NCBI GenBank assembly: GCA_025455505.1
Contig: JALOMK010000159.1
Span: forward strand, 1 to 5,807
Length of the DNA: 5,807 nucleotides
Reading direction: 5' to 3'
Source: Bacteroidales bacterium
GTDB taxonomy: Bacteria > Bacteroidota > Bacteroidia > Bacteroidales > VadinHA17
Part shown: piece after piece, positions 1 through 5,806 of the stretch
Position numbering within the stretch: the first letter of the stretch is position 1
Layout of the letters: every line of letters starts with the position of its first letter
The notes under the pieces: model-generated
Told to the model about the DNA's origin: nothing
The model's input: the letters and a program-made list of their open reading frames with translations, nothing else
The model's database searches: none
Program-made: the position numbers and the translations under genes

Positions 1-1
1 C

Positions 2-1318
2 ATATCAATAGTGGTTATATATTCAATGCTCGGAATAATTGTGTCACTAACAAGTGCCGGTGCCGGATTTGCAAATGCACTAAGCACACACTGGATTCCC
101 AATACAATATTCTTCCTCCTGTTCGTGATTTTTGCCTCCTCATTTTTCGGGGCTTTTGAGATAGTTTTGCCCAACAGCTGGGTATCGGGAGCTGATTCAA
201 GGGTTGACAAGGGGGGCATCGTGGCGTCGTTTTTCATGGGACTTACAACAGTCATCGTATCCTTCTCATGCACCGGTCCTATAGTAGGAGCTCTCCTTGT
301 TGAAGCGGCCACGGGTGACGTGCTTCGTCCCACTCTCGGGATGCTTGGATTTGGAATTGCATTTGCCATGCCGTTTACATTCTTTGCCCTTTTCCCTTCA
401 GTCATGAGCAAGCTGCCCCGTTCCGGGGGCTGGCTGAATTCAGTAAAGGTTGTGCTTGGCTTCCTCATGCTCGCTTTCAGCATGAAGTTCCTTATGACAA
501 TAGACGGGGTTTATGCGCTTGGCCTTCTCTCAAGGGATCTTTTCATAGCTATATGGATAGCTCTTTTCCTTCTGCTGGGGTTATACCTCCTTGGCAAAAT
601 AAAATTTTCGCACGACAGCGAACTAAAGCACATAGGTACATTCAGGCTCTTCGTTATTATAGCTGTATTCTCATTTGTTATTTATCTTGTTCCGGGACTC
701 TTCGGCGCCCCTCTGAGCGCATTGTCATCCTTTCTCCCGGCAACCTCCAAATCGGAGTTCAACCTTTCGAAACTCATAAGCGAGACCAGAAATCCGGGTG
801 CTGCACCTGCCGCTGTCAGCAGCCTCTTGCCCGGCACGCCGTGTTCCGAACCAAAATATTCTGACAAGTTCGAAATGCCGCTCGGACTCAGCGGGTATTT
901 TGAATACAGGCAGGGACTTGAATGCGCCAGGGAGCTTGGAAAACCGGTGTTGCTTGATTTCAAGGGCCATGCCTGTGCAAACTGCAAGCTTATGGAGGCT
1001 AAAGTGTGGTCCGATCCTGAAGTACTCAGGCGGCTAAGGGAGAATTTTGTGATAGTTGCCCTTTATGTTGATGACAGGACACAGGCAGATGAGGCAGAGT
1101 GGATAACATCAAAGCTTGACGGGAAACTGAAGAAGACGATCGGGAAAATAAACGAGGACATAGAGATCACCAGATTCGGCACAAACGCCCTTCCTCTTTA
1201 CGTTATAACCGATCATGAGGGCAATCCCCTCAACAAGCCTATGCCTACAAACCTGGACGTTGAAGAATATAAAAAATGGCTTGACGAAGGCTATAGGTTG
1301 TTTACGGAGAACCGTTGA
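2..1318 (+). CDS. dsbD: DsbD-type thiol:disulfide interchange protein, C-terminal part (5' end outside window)
   Basis: Inner-membrane reductase that passes electrons from cytoplasmic thioredoxin across the membrane to periplasmic thiol partners. The frame is open to the left edge, so the gene is 5'-truncated by the window; the GTG at 11 is only an internal codon. Numbering from that GTG, hydrophobic segments lie near 33-50, 72-98, 107-131, 145-162, 177-195 and 211-228. The motif SFSCTGP places Cys87 where the second membrane-domain redox cysteine of DsbD sits; its partner would be upstream of the window. After a linker (235-290) comes a periplasmic thioredoxin-like domain with CANC at 322-325 and a probable cis-proline in ALPLY (Pro395). 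Full-length bacteroidotal homologues usually also carry an N-terminal periplasmic domain, which cannot be checked here. The linker holds additional cysteines (278, 304). The gene ends just before a hairpin and a bidirectional terminator. The family call is secure; a CcdA-thioredoxin fusion lacking the N-terminal domain is the alternative. Confidence 0.93.
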   Translation: MSIVVIYSMLGIIVSLTSAGAGFANALSTHWIPNTIFFLLFVIFASSFFGAFEIVLPNSWVSGADSRVDKGGIVASFFMGLTTVIVSFSCTGPIVGALLVEAATGDVLRPTLGMLGFGIAFAMPFTFFALFPSVMSKLPRSGGWLNSVKVVLGFLMLAFSMKFLMTIDGVYALGLLSRDLFIAIWIALFLLLGLYLLGKIKFSHDSELKHIGTFRLFVIIAVFSFVIYLVPGLFGAPLSALSSFLPATSKSEFNLSKLISETRNPGAAPAAVSSLLPGTPCSEPKYSDKFEMPLGLSGYFEYRQGLECARELGKPVLLDFKGHACANCKLMEAKVWSDPEVLRRLRENFVIVALYVDDRTQADEAEWITSKLDGKLKKTIGKINEDIEITRFGTNALPLYVITDHEGNPLNKPMPTNLDVEEYKKWLDEGYRLFTENR

Positions 1319-1320
1319 AT

Positions 1321-1340
1321 ACCGGCACTGAAGTGCCGGT
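1321..1340. repeat. Perfect 9-bp inverted repeat directly after the dsbD stop
   Basis: ACCGGCACT (1321-1329) and AGTGCCGGT (1332-1340) are exact reverse complements separated by GA, so RNA would fold as an 8-bp GC-rich stem with a TGAA loop. It starts two bases after the dsbD stop codon. No T-run follows, so it is not a classical intrinsic terminator by itself. It may protect the mRNA 3' end or act together with the next hairpin. Confidence 0.7.
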
Positions 1341-1352
1341 CTAAGGATAATA

Positions 1353-1399
1353 AAAAAGGGAGCTTCTTCTTAAAAAATCTTAGAGGGAGCTCCCTTTTT
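1353..1399. terminator. Bidirectional intrinsic terminator between convergent genes
   Basis: AAAAAGGGAGCT (1353-1364) pairs perfectly with AGCTCCCTTTTT (1388-1399), a 12-bp stem around a 23-nt loop. A GGGAGCT stem core is followed by a T-run when read on either strand, so it can stop both rightward dsbD transcription and leftward transcription of the sigma-factor cluster, whose last gene ends at 1411. The right arm lies within a smaller self-complementary block GGGAGCTCCC (1385-1394), which could form an alternative fold. Confidence 0.85.
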
Positions 1400-1410
1400 G
1401 TTATGAGCAA

Positions 1411-2058
1411 TCAGAATCTTCCGAACTTGAAGGTTGCCATGTATGTGAATCCGTTCAGGGCATCGGAATCAACTACCGGTGACTGGTTGTTACCTACTTC
1501 GAATTCAGTTGTAAACCTGTATGTGACTCCTAGGGCAAACCTGAAATTGCGTGTTATGTTGAGTTCGATTTCAGCTCCTGGTTCGGCTATGAGGAATGCT
1601 TCCGAATCTTCAATGAAATTAATGTAGTTCTCGGGATCTTTGGTGACATAGGAGATGCCGCCGGCACCGAAGAGGCAGGGAAATGAAAGGTGAACCGGGA
1701 ATTTCGGAGCAAGTATCGGCTCAATGTACAGGCCCCCGTAGCCTCCGGTGAGAAACACGTCCTCGCCAACCAATGGTTCATAGTGATATTCATTTATAAA
1801 ACCTGTTCCTCCGAATCCGAAGCCTATGCTATGGCTTGCCACCCACATGAAGCGGCCTCCGAAAAGGACTGCCTGGTCGTTGTCGATTTCAGAATATCCA
1901 ACTGTAAAGGAACCATACATGCCTCCTGACCTGTTGTTGCCCATTATAGTCATGAATTCCCTGTCATCCTGTCCCTTTTTTCCTTCAGACTCTTCCTGTG
2001 CTGAAAGGGGGAGGCACAGGAGAGCTCCGATAACTGATGCAATAATTGTTCTTTTCAT
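1411..2058 (-). CDS. Exported small beta-barrel-like outer-membrane protein (unknown function)
   Basis: A 215-residue protein with a clear signal peptide (residues 1-20: Lys-Arg, a hydrophobic core, then LPLSA before Gln21). After a short charged, disordered-looking stretch (22-36), the chain is Gly- and aromatic-rich with alternating amphipathic strands, including GGYGGLYIEP near 105-114, a PVHLSFP segment near 121-127 and AEPGAEIELNITRNF near 158-172. It ends KFGRF; a C-terminal Phe is typical of outer-membrane barrel strands. The style resembles small bacteroidotal barrel proteins annotated as hypothetical; no specific function is recognised. The ATG at 2058 was preferred over an upstream in-frame start at 2115, because 2058 puts the signal peptide at the N-terminus and avoids overlap with the preceding gene. 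It is the last gene of the cluster, 20 nt after its neighbour and just before the bidirectional terminator. The leader is AT-rich with no Shine-Dalgarno sequence. Confidence 0.82.
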   Translation of the reverse strand: MKRTIIASVIGALLCLPLSAQEESEGKKGQDDREFMTIMGNNRSGGMYGSFTVGYSEIDNDQAVLFGGRFMWVASHSIGFGFGGTGFINEYHYEPLVGEDVFLTGGYGGLYIEPILAPKFPVHLSFPCLFGAGGISYVTKDPENYINFIEDSEAFLIAEPGAEIELNITRNFRFALGVTYRFTTEFEVGNNQSPVVDSDALNGFTYMATFKFGRF

Positions 2059-2060
2059 AT

Positions 2061-2080
2061 TATATTGATTTATATTGATT
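2061..2080. repeat. Two tandem copies of TATATTGATT in the leader of the 2058-1411 gene
   Basis: TATATTGATT occurs at 2061-2070 and again, exactly, at 2071-2080. On the coding (minus) strand this reads AATCAATATA twice. The copies fill nearly the whole 20-nt gap upstream of the ATG and run into the stop codon of the preceding gene (2081-2079). It may be a slippage-generated spacer or an AT-rich, unstructured ribosome-loading region; no function is shown. Confidence 0.75.
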
Positions 2081-2594
2081 AAAACATATAGGATACTGAA
2101 ATTGCAAAGTCCCATGGAACTACCCTGACGAATGCAGGTATGGCTACCTCAACATAGGGTTTTATATTAAGGTTCACTATAAGCGGGATGTCGGGGATCC
2201 TGTATTCTGCCGCCGCCCATCCGTCGATTCCCAGGATGGGTATGAATCTTTCGTCGTAGAAATAATAGTCTTCACCCATGAATCTTACATTGTCCGAGTA
2301 CATGAACCCAACATGTCCACCGTAACCCCATGAGAAGAAAAGGTTGGGAGACAGGTTGTCGAGTGATCTTTCATAGACAATGCGCAGACCGTTGAACTGG
2401 ACCCCGTCATCCTTGAATGTAAGGAGCATCTGGTAAGCGATCTCTGCATTTCCCTGTTCTTTCGTTACCTGGTAGAAAAGCCCGCTTTTATATCCGGCCC
2501 TGAACCCTGCCTGCCTGGTTGTGAGCTGTGCTGATGTATAAGCAGCATGGATGAACAGGGCCAGCGTCAGCAATAGTGTAAATTTTCTAATCAT
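2079..2594 (-). CDS. Exported small beta-barrel-like outer-membrane protein (unknown function)
   Basis: A 171-residue protein with an N-terminal signal peptide (Arg-Lys, a hydrophobic stretch at 5-18, probable cleavage after TSA at residue 22). The mature part is rich in aromatic and Gly residues in alternating strand patterns. It contains a GYGGHVGF segment near 90-97 and the run PILGIDGWAAAEYRIPDIPL near 119-138. That run resembles from memory the GIDG...EY.....IPL pattern of small bacteroidotal outer-membrane barrel proteins. It ends SYMF, with the terminal Phe expected of a last barrel strand. The size (about 150 mature residues) suits an eight-stranded barrel, which is inference. It sits 21 nt after the DUF4097-like gene and 20 nt before another barrel-like gene, so co-transcription is very likely. 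The leader is almost entirely A/T with no Shine-Dalgarno. No enzymatic motif is visible. Confidence 0.82.
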   Translation of the reverse strand: MIRKFTLLLTLALFIHAAYTSAQLTTRQAGFRAGYKSGLFYQVTKEQGNAEIAYQMLLTFKDDGVQFNGLRIVYERSLDNLSPNLFFSWGYGGHVGFMYSDNVRFMGEDYYFYDERFIPILGIDGWAAAEYRIPDIPLIVNLNIKPYVEVAIPAFVRVVPWDFAISVSYMF

Positions 2595-2615
2595 AATTTA
2601 AGTTATTTAATATTA

Positions 2616-3725
2616 TTACCTTATATAAATCTTGCTTCGTGTTGCATCGATTCTTACCCTTGATGAACTGCTTCCGCCGCCAACGGATCCAAAAACCATG
2701 TATTCCTTTTTCTCCTGGCTCAGTGTCTTTCTCTCGCTCCTGAGGTTATCAGAAGGCAGCCCGACGGAACTGGCTGTTTCCCTTATTTCGAACTCATATG
2801 ATGAGTTCCTTGCGAATTCAAGAATTACGTCGGTATAGCCGGAGTTGAGTGAAAATGTGCCGAATCCTGCAGCAATATTTTCAATATTCAGGCTGCCGTA
2901 TTTTGTTGAGAGCTCAAGTTCCTTTTCAAGGCTGCCGATCCTTATCTCGCTGAAATAGGAGTCCCCGCTGAAGGACAGTGTCCTGTCGATAAAAAACTTA
3001 TCGCGGCGTGAGCTGGCCCTTATTTCTCCGCCTTTATCAATTTCGTAGCGCGACGATACGGAGCTTATTGAGATGTTCCCTGCGTCAATGACTGCAAGTT
3101 CCGAAAATGAAGAAGTTACTTTTCCTGATTCAAGCGAATTCAGTGATGCATCGCAGAAACTGAGGTTTAGAGAGGTTCCCTTTCCAAGCGCACCGGCCTT
3201 GAGTGAGCCGTTTGCAACTGAAACAGATGATTCGCCATTGTTATCCTCCATGAACACGTCCCCGTATTTGCTGTCGACATGGAGATTCAGGTAGACCGGC
3301 ACATTCACGTAGTAGTTGATCTCCACTTTCGAATCATATGTAATGTACTTGCCAGTCATGCCCTTGAAATTTTCGAAGATCATGCTTATGCTCTGGGTGA
3401 AGTCGGTACGAACGGAATAAAGATCTTTCGCCTCACCGAAATTGACTGATATGCCTTCGAACATTTTTTTAAGCTTTTCTTTTCCCGAAGCATAACCTTT
3501 GAGTTCAACCCTTACATAGGCTGAATCCTTGTCCCACGTGCTTATATGCATTGCGCCGTACTTGTTTGTCAGCTCAAGCCGGCTTTCCCTGCCGACCGGC
3601 ATGCTTTTCATGAAGCTTCTTGTCTCGGTAACTCCCTGGGCACAGGTGATTACCGGAAAAGCGGCAACAAGAATTGCATAAACAATACTTTTATATTTCA
3701 TCGCCATCTGTTTTTTCTTTTTCAT
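2616..3725 (-). CDS. Exported DUF4097-like beta-repeat protein
   Basis: A 369-residue protein with a Lys-rich N-terminus (MKKKK) and hydrophobic core to about residue 27, with likely signal peptidase I cleavage after CAQ at 30. Cys28 is preceded by Ile-Thr, which is not a lipobox. The mature chain is mostly short beta strands with recurring KYG units: NKYGAMHIST (54-63), SKYGDVFMED (152-161) and TKYGSLNIEN (274-283). This is the style of DUF4097/adhesin-like right-handed beta-solenoid proteins, often found near bacteroidotal ECF sigma factors. A Gly-Ser stretch (349-355) precedes the C-terminal strand. The ATG at 3725 is chosen because AGGGAG lies 7 nt upstream; internal ATGs at 3707 and 3701 would also keep the signal peptide. 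The start overlaps the upstream gene by 35 nt. It probably acts in the periplasm or at the surface; its ligand and role are unknown. Confidence 0.85.
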   Translation of the reverse strand: MKKKKQMAMKYKSIVYAILVAAFPVITCAQGVTETRSFMKSMPVGRESRLELTNKYGAMHISTWDKDSAYVRVELKGYASGKEKLKKMFEGISVNFGEAKDLYSVRTDFTQSISMIFENFKGMTGKYITYDSKVEINYYVNVPVYLNLHVDSKYGDVFMEDNNGESSVSVANGSLKAGALGKGTSLNLSFCDASLNSLESGKVTSSFSELAVIDAGNISISSVSSRYEIDKGGEIRASSRRDKFFIDRTLSFSGDSYFSEIRIGSLEKELELSTKYGSLNIENIAAGFGTFSLNSGYTDVILEFARNSSYEFEIRETASSVGLPSDNLRSERKTLSQEKKEYMVFGSVGGGSSSSRVRIDATRSKIYIR

Positions 3726-4239
3726 TATTGCTCTCCCTGAGGCTTATCAGCAGTTCTTCAAGGATTGTGATCCTTATCCTGTAGTTCCTTATCAGCGCTT
3801 CAACAACCTCGGCATTGTCTACATTGTCCTTAAGGTCTTTCCTGATCGAGGTGCAGATGCTGTCGAGCTGGGCCATATCATACCTGAATTCCTTTTCAAT
3901 ATCGGGGTTTGCGCTAAGCATAGGTTCTGCCTGGATGTACATAGTGTTGAGGAGGTTCGTATAGTATATTTCACTTTCCTTCAGTAGCATTGCCGGGCTT
4001 CCTTCCCTTGAATCTTCAGAGGCAGCCAGACCCCTGTTCATTATCAGCCCCTGGCTTTTCAAAAAGATGACAGCGCTTCCAGCCAGCAAGGCAATAACTG
4101 CAGCTGCCCTGAGCCATACCGGAAATAGCGGTTTCCTTCTGTCAAGATCCCTGCTGACTTTTTCCCATGTCCCTGAAGGCGCTTCATAGATGTCAAGATC
4201 GTCGCGATGTTGCCTTATATGTTCCTCGAGTTTTCTCAT
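3691..4239 (-). CDS. Single-pass membrane protein, probable anti-sigma factor
   Basis: A 182-residue protein encoded directly after the sigma factor, its ATG overlapping the sigma stop by 4 nt (ATGA), which suggests translational coupling; AAAGGA lies 8 nt upstream. Residues 1-36 are charged and start LEEHIRQHRDDLDIYEAPSG, like the N-termini of proteins commonly found downstream of bacteroidotal ECF sigma factors. One transmembrane helix spans about 43-60. The likely exported part (61-182) is mostly helical and charged: an ESEIYYTNLL segment (88-97) and a C-terminal helix with VVEALIRNYRIRITILEELL (145-164). No HxxxCxxC zinc-binding anti-sigma motif is present; the only cysteine is Cys129, beyond the membrane helix. 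By position and topology its cytoplasmic N-terminus would hold the sigma factor at the membrane; this is inferred, not shown. A non-inhibitory membrane partner is possible. Confidence 0.75.
   Translation of the reverse strand: MRKLEEHIRQHRDDLDIYEAPSGTWEKVSRDLDRRKPLFPVWLRAAAVIALLAGSAVIFLKSQGLIMNRGLAASEDSREGSPAMLLKESEIYYTNLLNTMYIQAEPMLSANPDIEKEFRYDMAQLDSICTSIRKDLKDNVDNAEVVEALIRNYRIRITILEELLISLRESNNEKEKTDGDEI
3733..3738 (-). promoter_or_regulatory. Shine-Dalgarno sequence deciding the 3725 start
   Basis: On the minus strand AGGGAG lies 7 nt before the ATG at 3725, inside the 3' end of the preceding gene. It favours the longest start over the ATGs at 3707 and 3701, neither of which has a comparable purine run at the right distance. 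Confidence 0.6.
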
Positions 4240-4775
4240 TTTGCCTGTCCTTTTAACATGTGCCGTAATTTTTCCTTTGCTCTTGAATACTGCGATTTTG
4301 AGGTTGATTCACTGATTTTCAATATCTGTGCAATCTCGGAATGGTCATATCCTTCAAGCAGGTAAAGTGTCAGTATTATCCTGTATCCATCTGGCAGTTT
4401 CTCAATTCCCCTTATAATTGCGGTATTGTCATATTCTTCATTTTCTTCATCCTCCTGGGCAGTTACCGGAAGATTCTCGCACAGCTCAAGGTCGATTTTC
4501 TTCCTCTGTATCTGGTTGATGCACCTGTTTACAACTATCCTTTTCAGCCATGCTCCGAATGTTGACTCAAACCTGAAGCTTCCGAGGTTTCTGAAGCATT
4601 CAACAAAGGCGTCCTGAAGCATGTCTTCCGCTTCCTCCCGGTTATTCATCATTCTGTATGCCAGGTTAAACATAGCCTTTGAGTATTGGTTATACAGCCT
4701 GAATTGCGCAATTCTGTCGCCTTTCCTGCAGTCATCAATCAGCGATTCATGTATGTGTATGTTCAGATTATCCAC
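4236..4775 (-). CDS. ECF-type RNA polymerase sigma factor (sigma-70 family)
   Basis: A 179-residue protein that would direct RNA polymerase to a dedicated promoter set. Region 2 spans about 24-92: the helix EEAEDMLQDAFVECFRNL (48-65) fits the core-binding 2.2 segment, and FESTFGAWLKRIVVNRCIN (69-87) fits the 2.3-2.4 part that melts and reads the -10 element. An acidic linker (108-116) leads to region 4 (about 119-174), whose helix-turn-helix YDHSEIAQILKISESTSKSQ (143-162) would bind the -35 element. There is no region 1 or 3, and the length is normal for ECF factors. The start is a GTG at 4775; a stop codon lies four codons upstream in frame and the next Met is residue 35, inside region 2, so GTG is the sensible choice. 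It is the first gene of the cluster and overlaps its probable anti-sigma factor. The ECF subgroup cannot be assigned by eye. Confidence 0.95.
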   Translation of the reverse strand: MDNLNIHIHESLIDDCRKGDRIAQFRLYNQYSKAMFNLAYRMMNNREEAEDMLQDAFVECFRNLGSFRFESTFGAWLKRIVVNRCINQIQRKKIDLELCENLPVTAQEDEENEEYDNTAIIRGIEKLPDGYRIILTLYLLEGYDHSEIAQILKISESTSKSQYSRAKEKLRHMLKGQAK

Positions 4776-4843
4776 CTGATAAGCTTACCTGGTAAAAAAG
4801 ACAGAAAGTTATTGGCCGGGTTGCATTGAATTTGAAAAAAAAA
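4776..4843 (-). promoter_or_regulatory. Gap between lnt and sigma gene: candidate promoter and T-tract
   Basis: This 68-nt gap is the only place for a dedicated promoter of the sigma cluster. Read on the minus strand, nine T's follow the lnt stop directly (4843-4835). Next comes TGCAACC, which recalls the AAC core of ECF -35 elements, then TAACTTTC (4811-4804), matching seven of eight positions of the bacteroidotal -7 consensus TAnnTTTG. A start near 4797 would leave a leader of about 20 nt. No convincing stem precedes the T-tract, so termination of lnt is uncertain and read-through is possible. Confidence 0.3.
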
Positions 4844-5806
4844 TCACTTAAGGTTTCGACGGTGGATTAAAAACGCCACCAGAAACACAAGAACAGACAT
4901 GCAGGCGGCAAGTTTCATAATATAATCACCGTATTTCACATAGGTTGTAATTGCTGTCTCGGGAGTTATCTGCCCCCTGATCACGCCTTCAGTCCACCAT
5001 TCAAGCTCTTGCTCCCTTTCTCCTTTTATATTTATAATGCATGATACACCTGTATTGGCCGAACGCGCCACAGGCCTGCGTGTTTCAATCGCCCTAAGGG
5101 ATGCATACGAAAGATGATGACGGTATCCGTCTGTGTTTTTCCACCATCCGTCATTTGTAATAATGAATATCGCTTCAGCTCCGTTCCTGACATAATCACC
5201 GACAAAACTTCCAAAAACCGACTCATAACAGATTACCGGGGCTGCTTTACTGCCGCTGCTGTGATGCGTGAACACTGATCTTTCATCCTGGATTCCGTAT
5301 CCCCATTTAGTTCCTCCCAGGTAGGGCAGGAGCCTGGCTGCCAGTCTGCCAGGACCGTTCGAGAACTGCATTTCGATGCCGGGAACCAGTTTCGACTTGT
5401 GATATACTTCAATTGAGGAGCCTGTGTCGATCCGCAGGGCAGAATTATAGTAATCGTACCAGGTGCCTGATTCATCTTCCATGCGTGCACTCCTGGTCGG
5501 AGGTTCATCAGACCGGGGATATGCTTTTCGGGTTACAAGCCCTGCAATTACAGAGGTCCCCGGGTTTCTAAGGGCGATTCTCCTTAAGATCCTGATATAG
5601 AGATTTTCATTGGCGAACGCCAGGTCAACCGGATCGTCCACGACTGTTTCGGGCATGATCACCCAGTCGGTTTCCGGTGTCACAAAACCTGATGATACAA
5701 TGGCTAACCTGTCGAGCTGCACATCGAATGGTATACTGAATTTCTCGGAGTACGGGTCGGTATTTGGCTGGGCAATTATTACTTTCAGGCGGGAACCAGC
5801 GGCTAC
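4844..5806 (-). CDS. lnt: Apolipoprotein N-acyltransferase, C-terminal nitrilase-like domain (5' end outside window)
   Basis: Lnt adds the third acyl chain to the N-terminal cysteine of lipoproteins at the periplasmic face of the inner membrane. The frame stays open to the right edge, so only the last 320 codons are seen; the GTG at 5722 is not the real start. Counting from the first visible codon, the fragment opens with KVIIAQPNTDPY, the beginning of the nitrilase domain. The catalytic triad is intact: Glu53 in MPET, Lys137 in YHKSKLVPGIE and Cys193 in VICYES, corresponding to E. coli E267, K335 and C387. Glu145 and Glu195 match the supporting residues E343 and E389. TNDGWW and RSANTG, both usual in Lnt, follow. 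One transmembrane helix (about 296-315) closes the protein, as expected. The N-terminal membrane bundle lies outside the window. The stop is 68 nt upstream of the sigma factor gene, on the same strand. Confidence 0.95.
   Translation of the reverse strand, partial: VAAGSRLKVIIAQPNTDPYSEKFSIPFDVQLDRLAIVSSGFVTPETDWVIMPETVVDDPVDLAFANENLYIRILRRIALRNPGTSVIAGLVTRKAYPRSDEPPTRSARMEDESGTWYDYYNSALRIDTGSSIEVYHKSKLVPGIEMQFSNGPGRLAARLLPYLGGTKWGYGIQDERSVFTHHSSGSKAAPVICYESVFGSFVGDYVRNGAEAIFIITNDGWWKNTDGYRHHLSYASLRAIETRRPVARSANTGVSCIINIKGEREQELEWWTEGVIRGQITPETAITTYVKYGDYIMKLAACMSVLVFLVAFLIHRRNLK

Noticed and set aside
11..13. GTG at 11 as the true start of the dsbD gene
   Set aside because: The frame is open to the window edge and the protein would begin inside a membrane domain that lacks its first redox cysteine; the gene clearly continues upstream.
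682..987. Minus-strand open frames opposite dsbD, and the plus-strand frame at 553-864
   Set aside because: They cover a region fully explained by the DsbD protein and show no recognisable domain or signal peptide.
2059..2115. Longer N-terminus for the 2058-1411 gene, starting at 2115
   Set aside because: It would bury the signal peptide 19 residues inside and overlap the preceding gene by 37 nt; the added residues are just translated AATCAATATA repeats and the tail of the neighbour.
3073..3294. Plus-strand open frames inside the minus-strand cluster (also near 1690-1929, 2632-2838 and 4341-4565)
   Set aside because: Each lies opposite a convincing gene, has no family-like sequence or start signal, and fits as an antisense shadow.
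3639..3650. Lipoprotein signal at Cys28 of the DUF4097-like protein
   Set aside because: The residues before Cys are Val-Ile-Thr; Thr at -1 does not fit a lipobox, and CAQ followed by Gly fits ordinary signal peptidase cleavage.
4844..4880. Intrinsic terminator at the end of lnt
   Set aside because: A nine-T run follows the stop, but the only stem nearby (GGTGG with CCACC) is five pairs and well upstream of the T-run, so a canonical terminator is not supported.
5720..5722. GTG at 5722 as the start of a stand-alone nitrilase-like protein
   Set aside because: In-frame codons up to 5806 encode KVIIAQPNTDPY, the normal start of the Lnt nitrilase domain, so the gene continues off the right edge.
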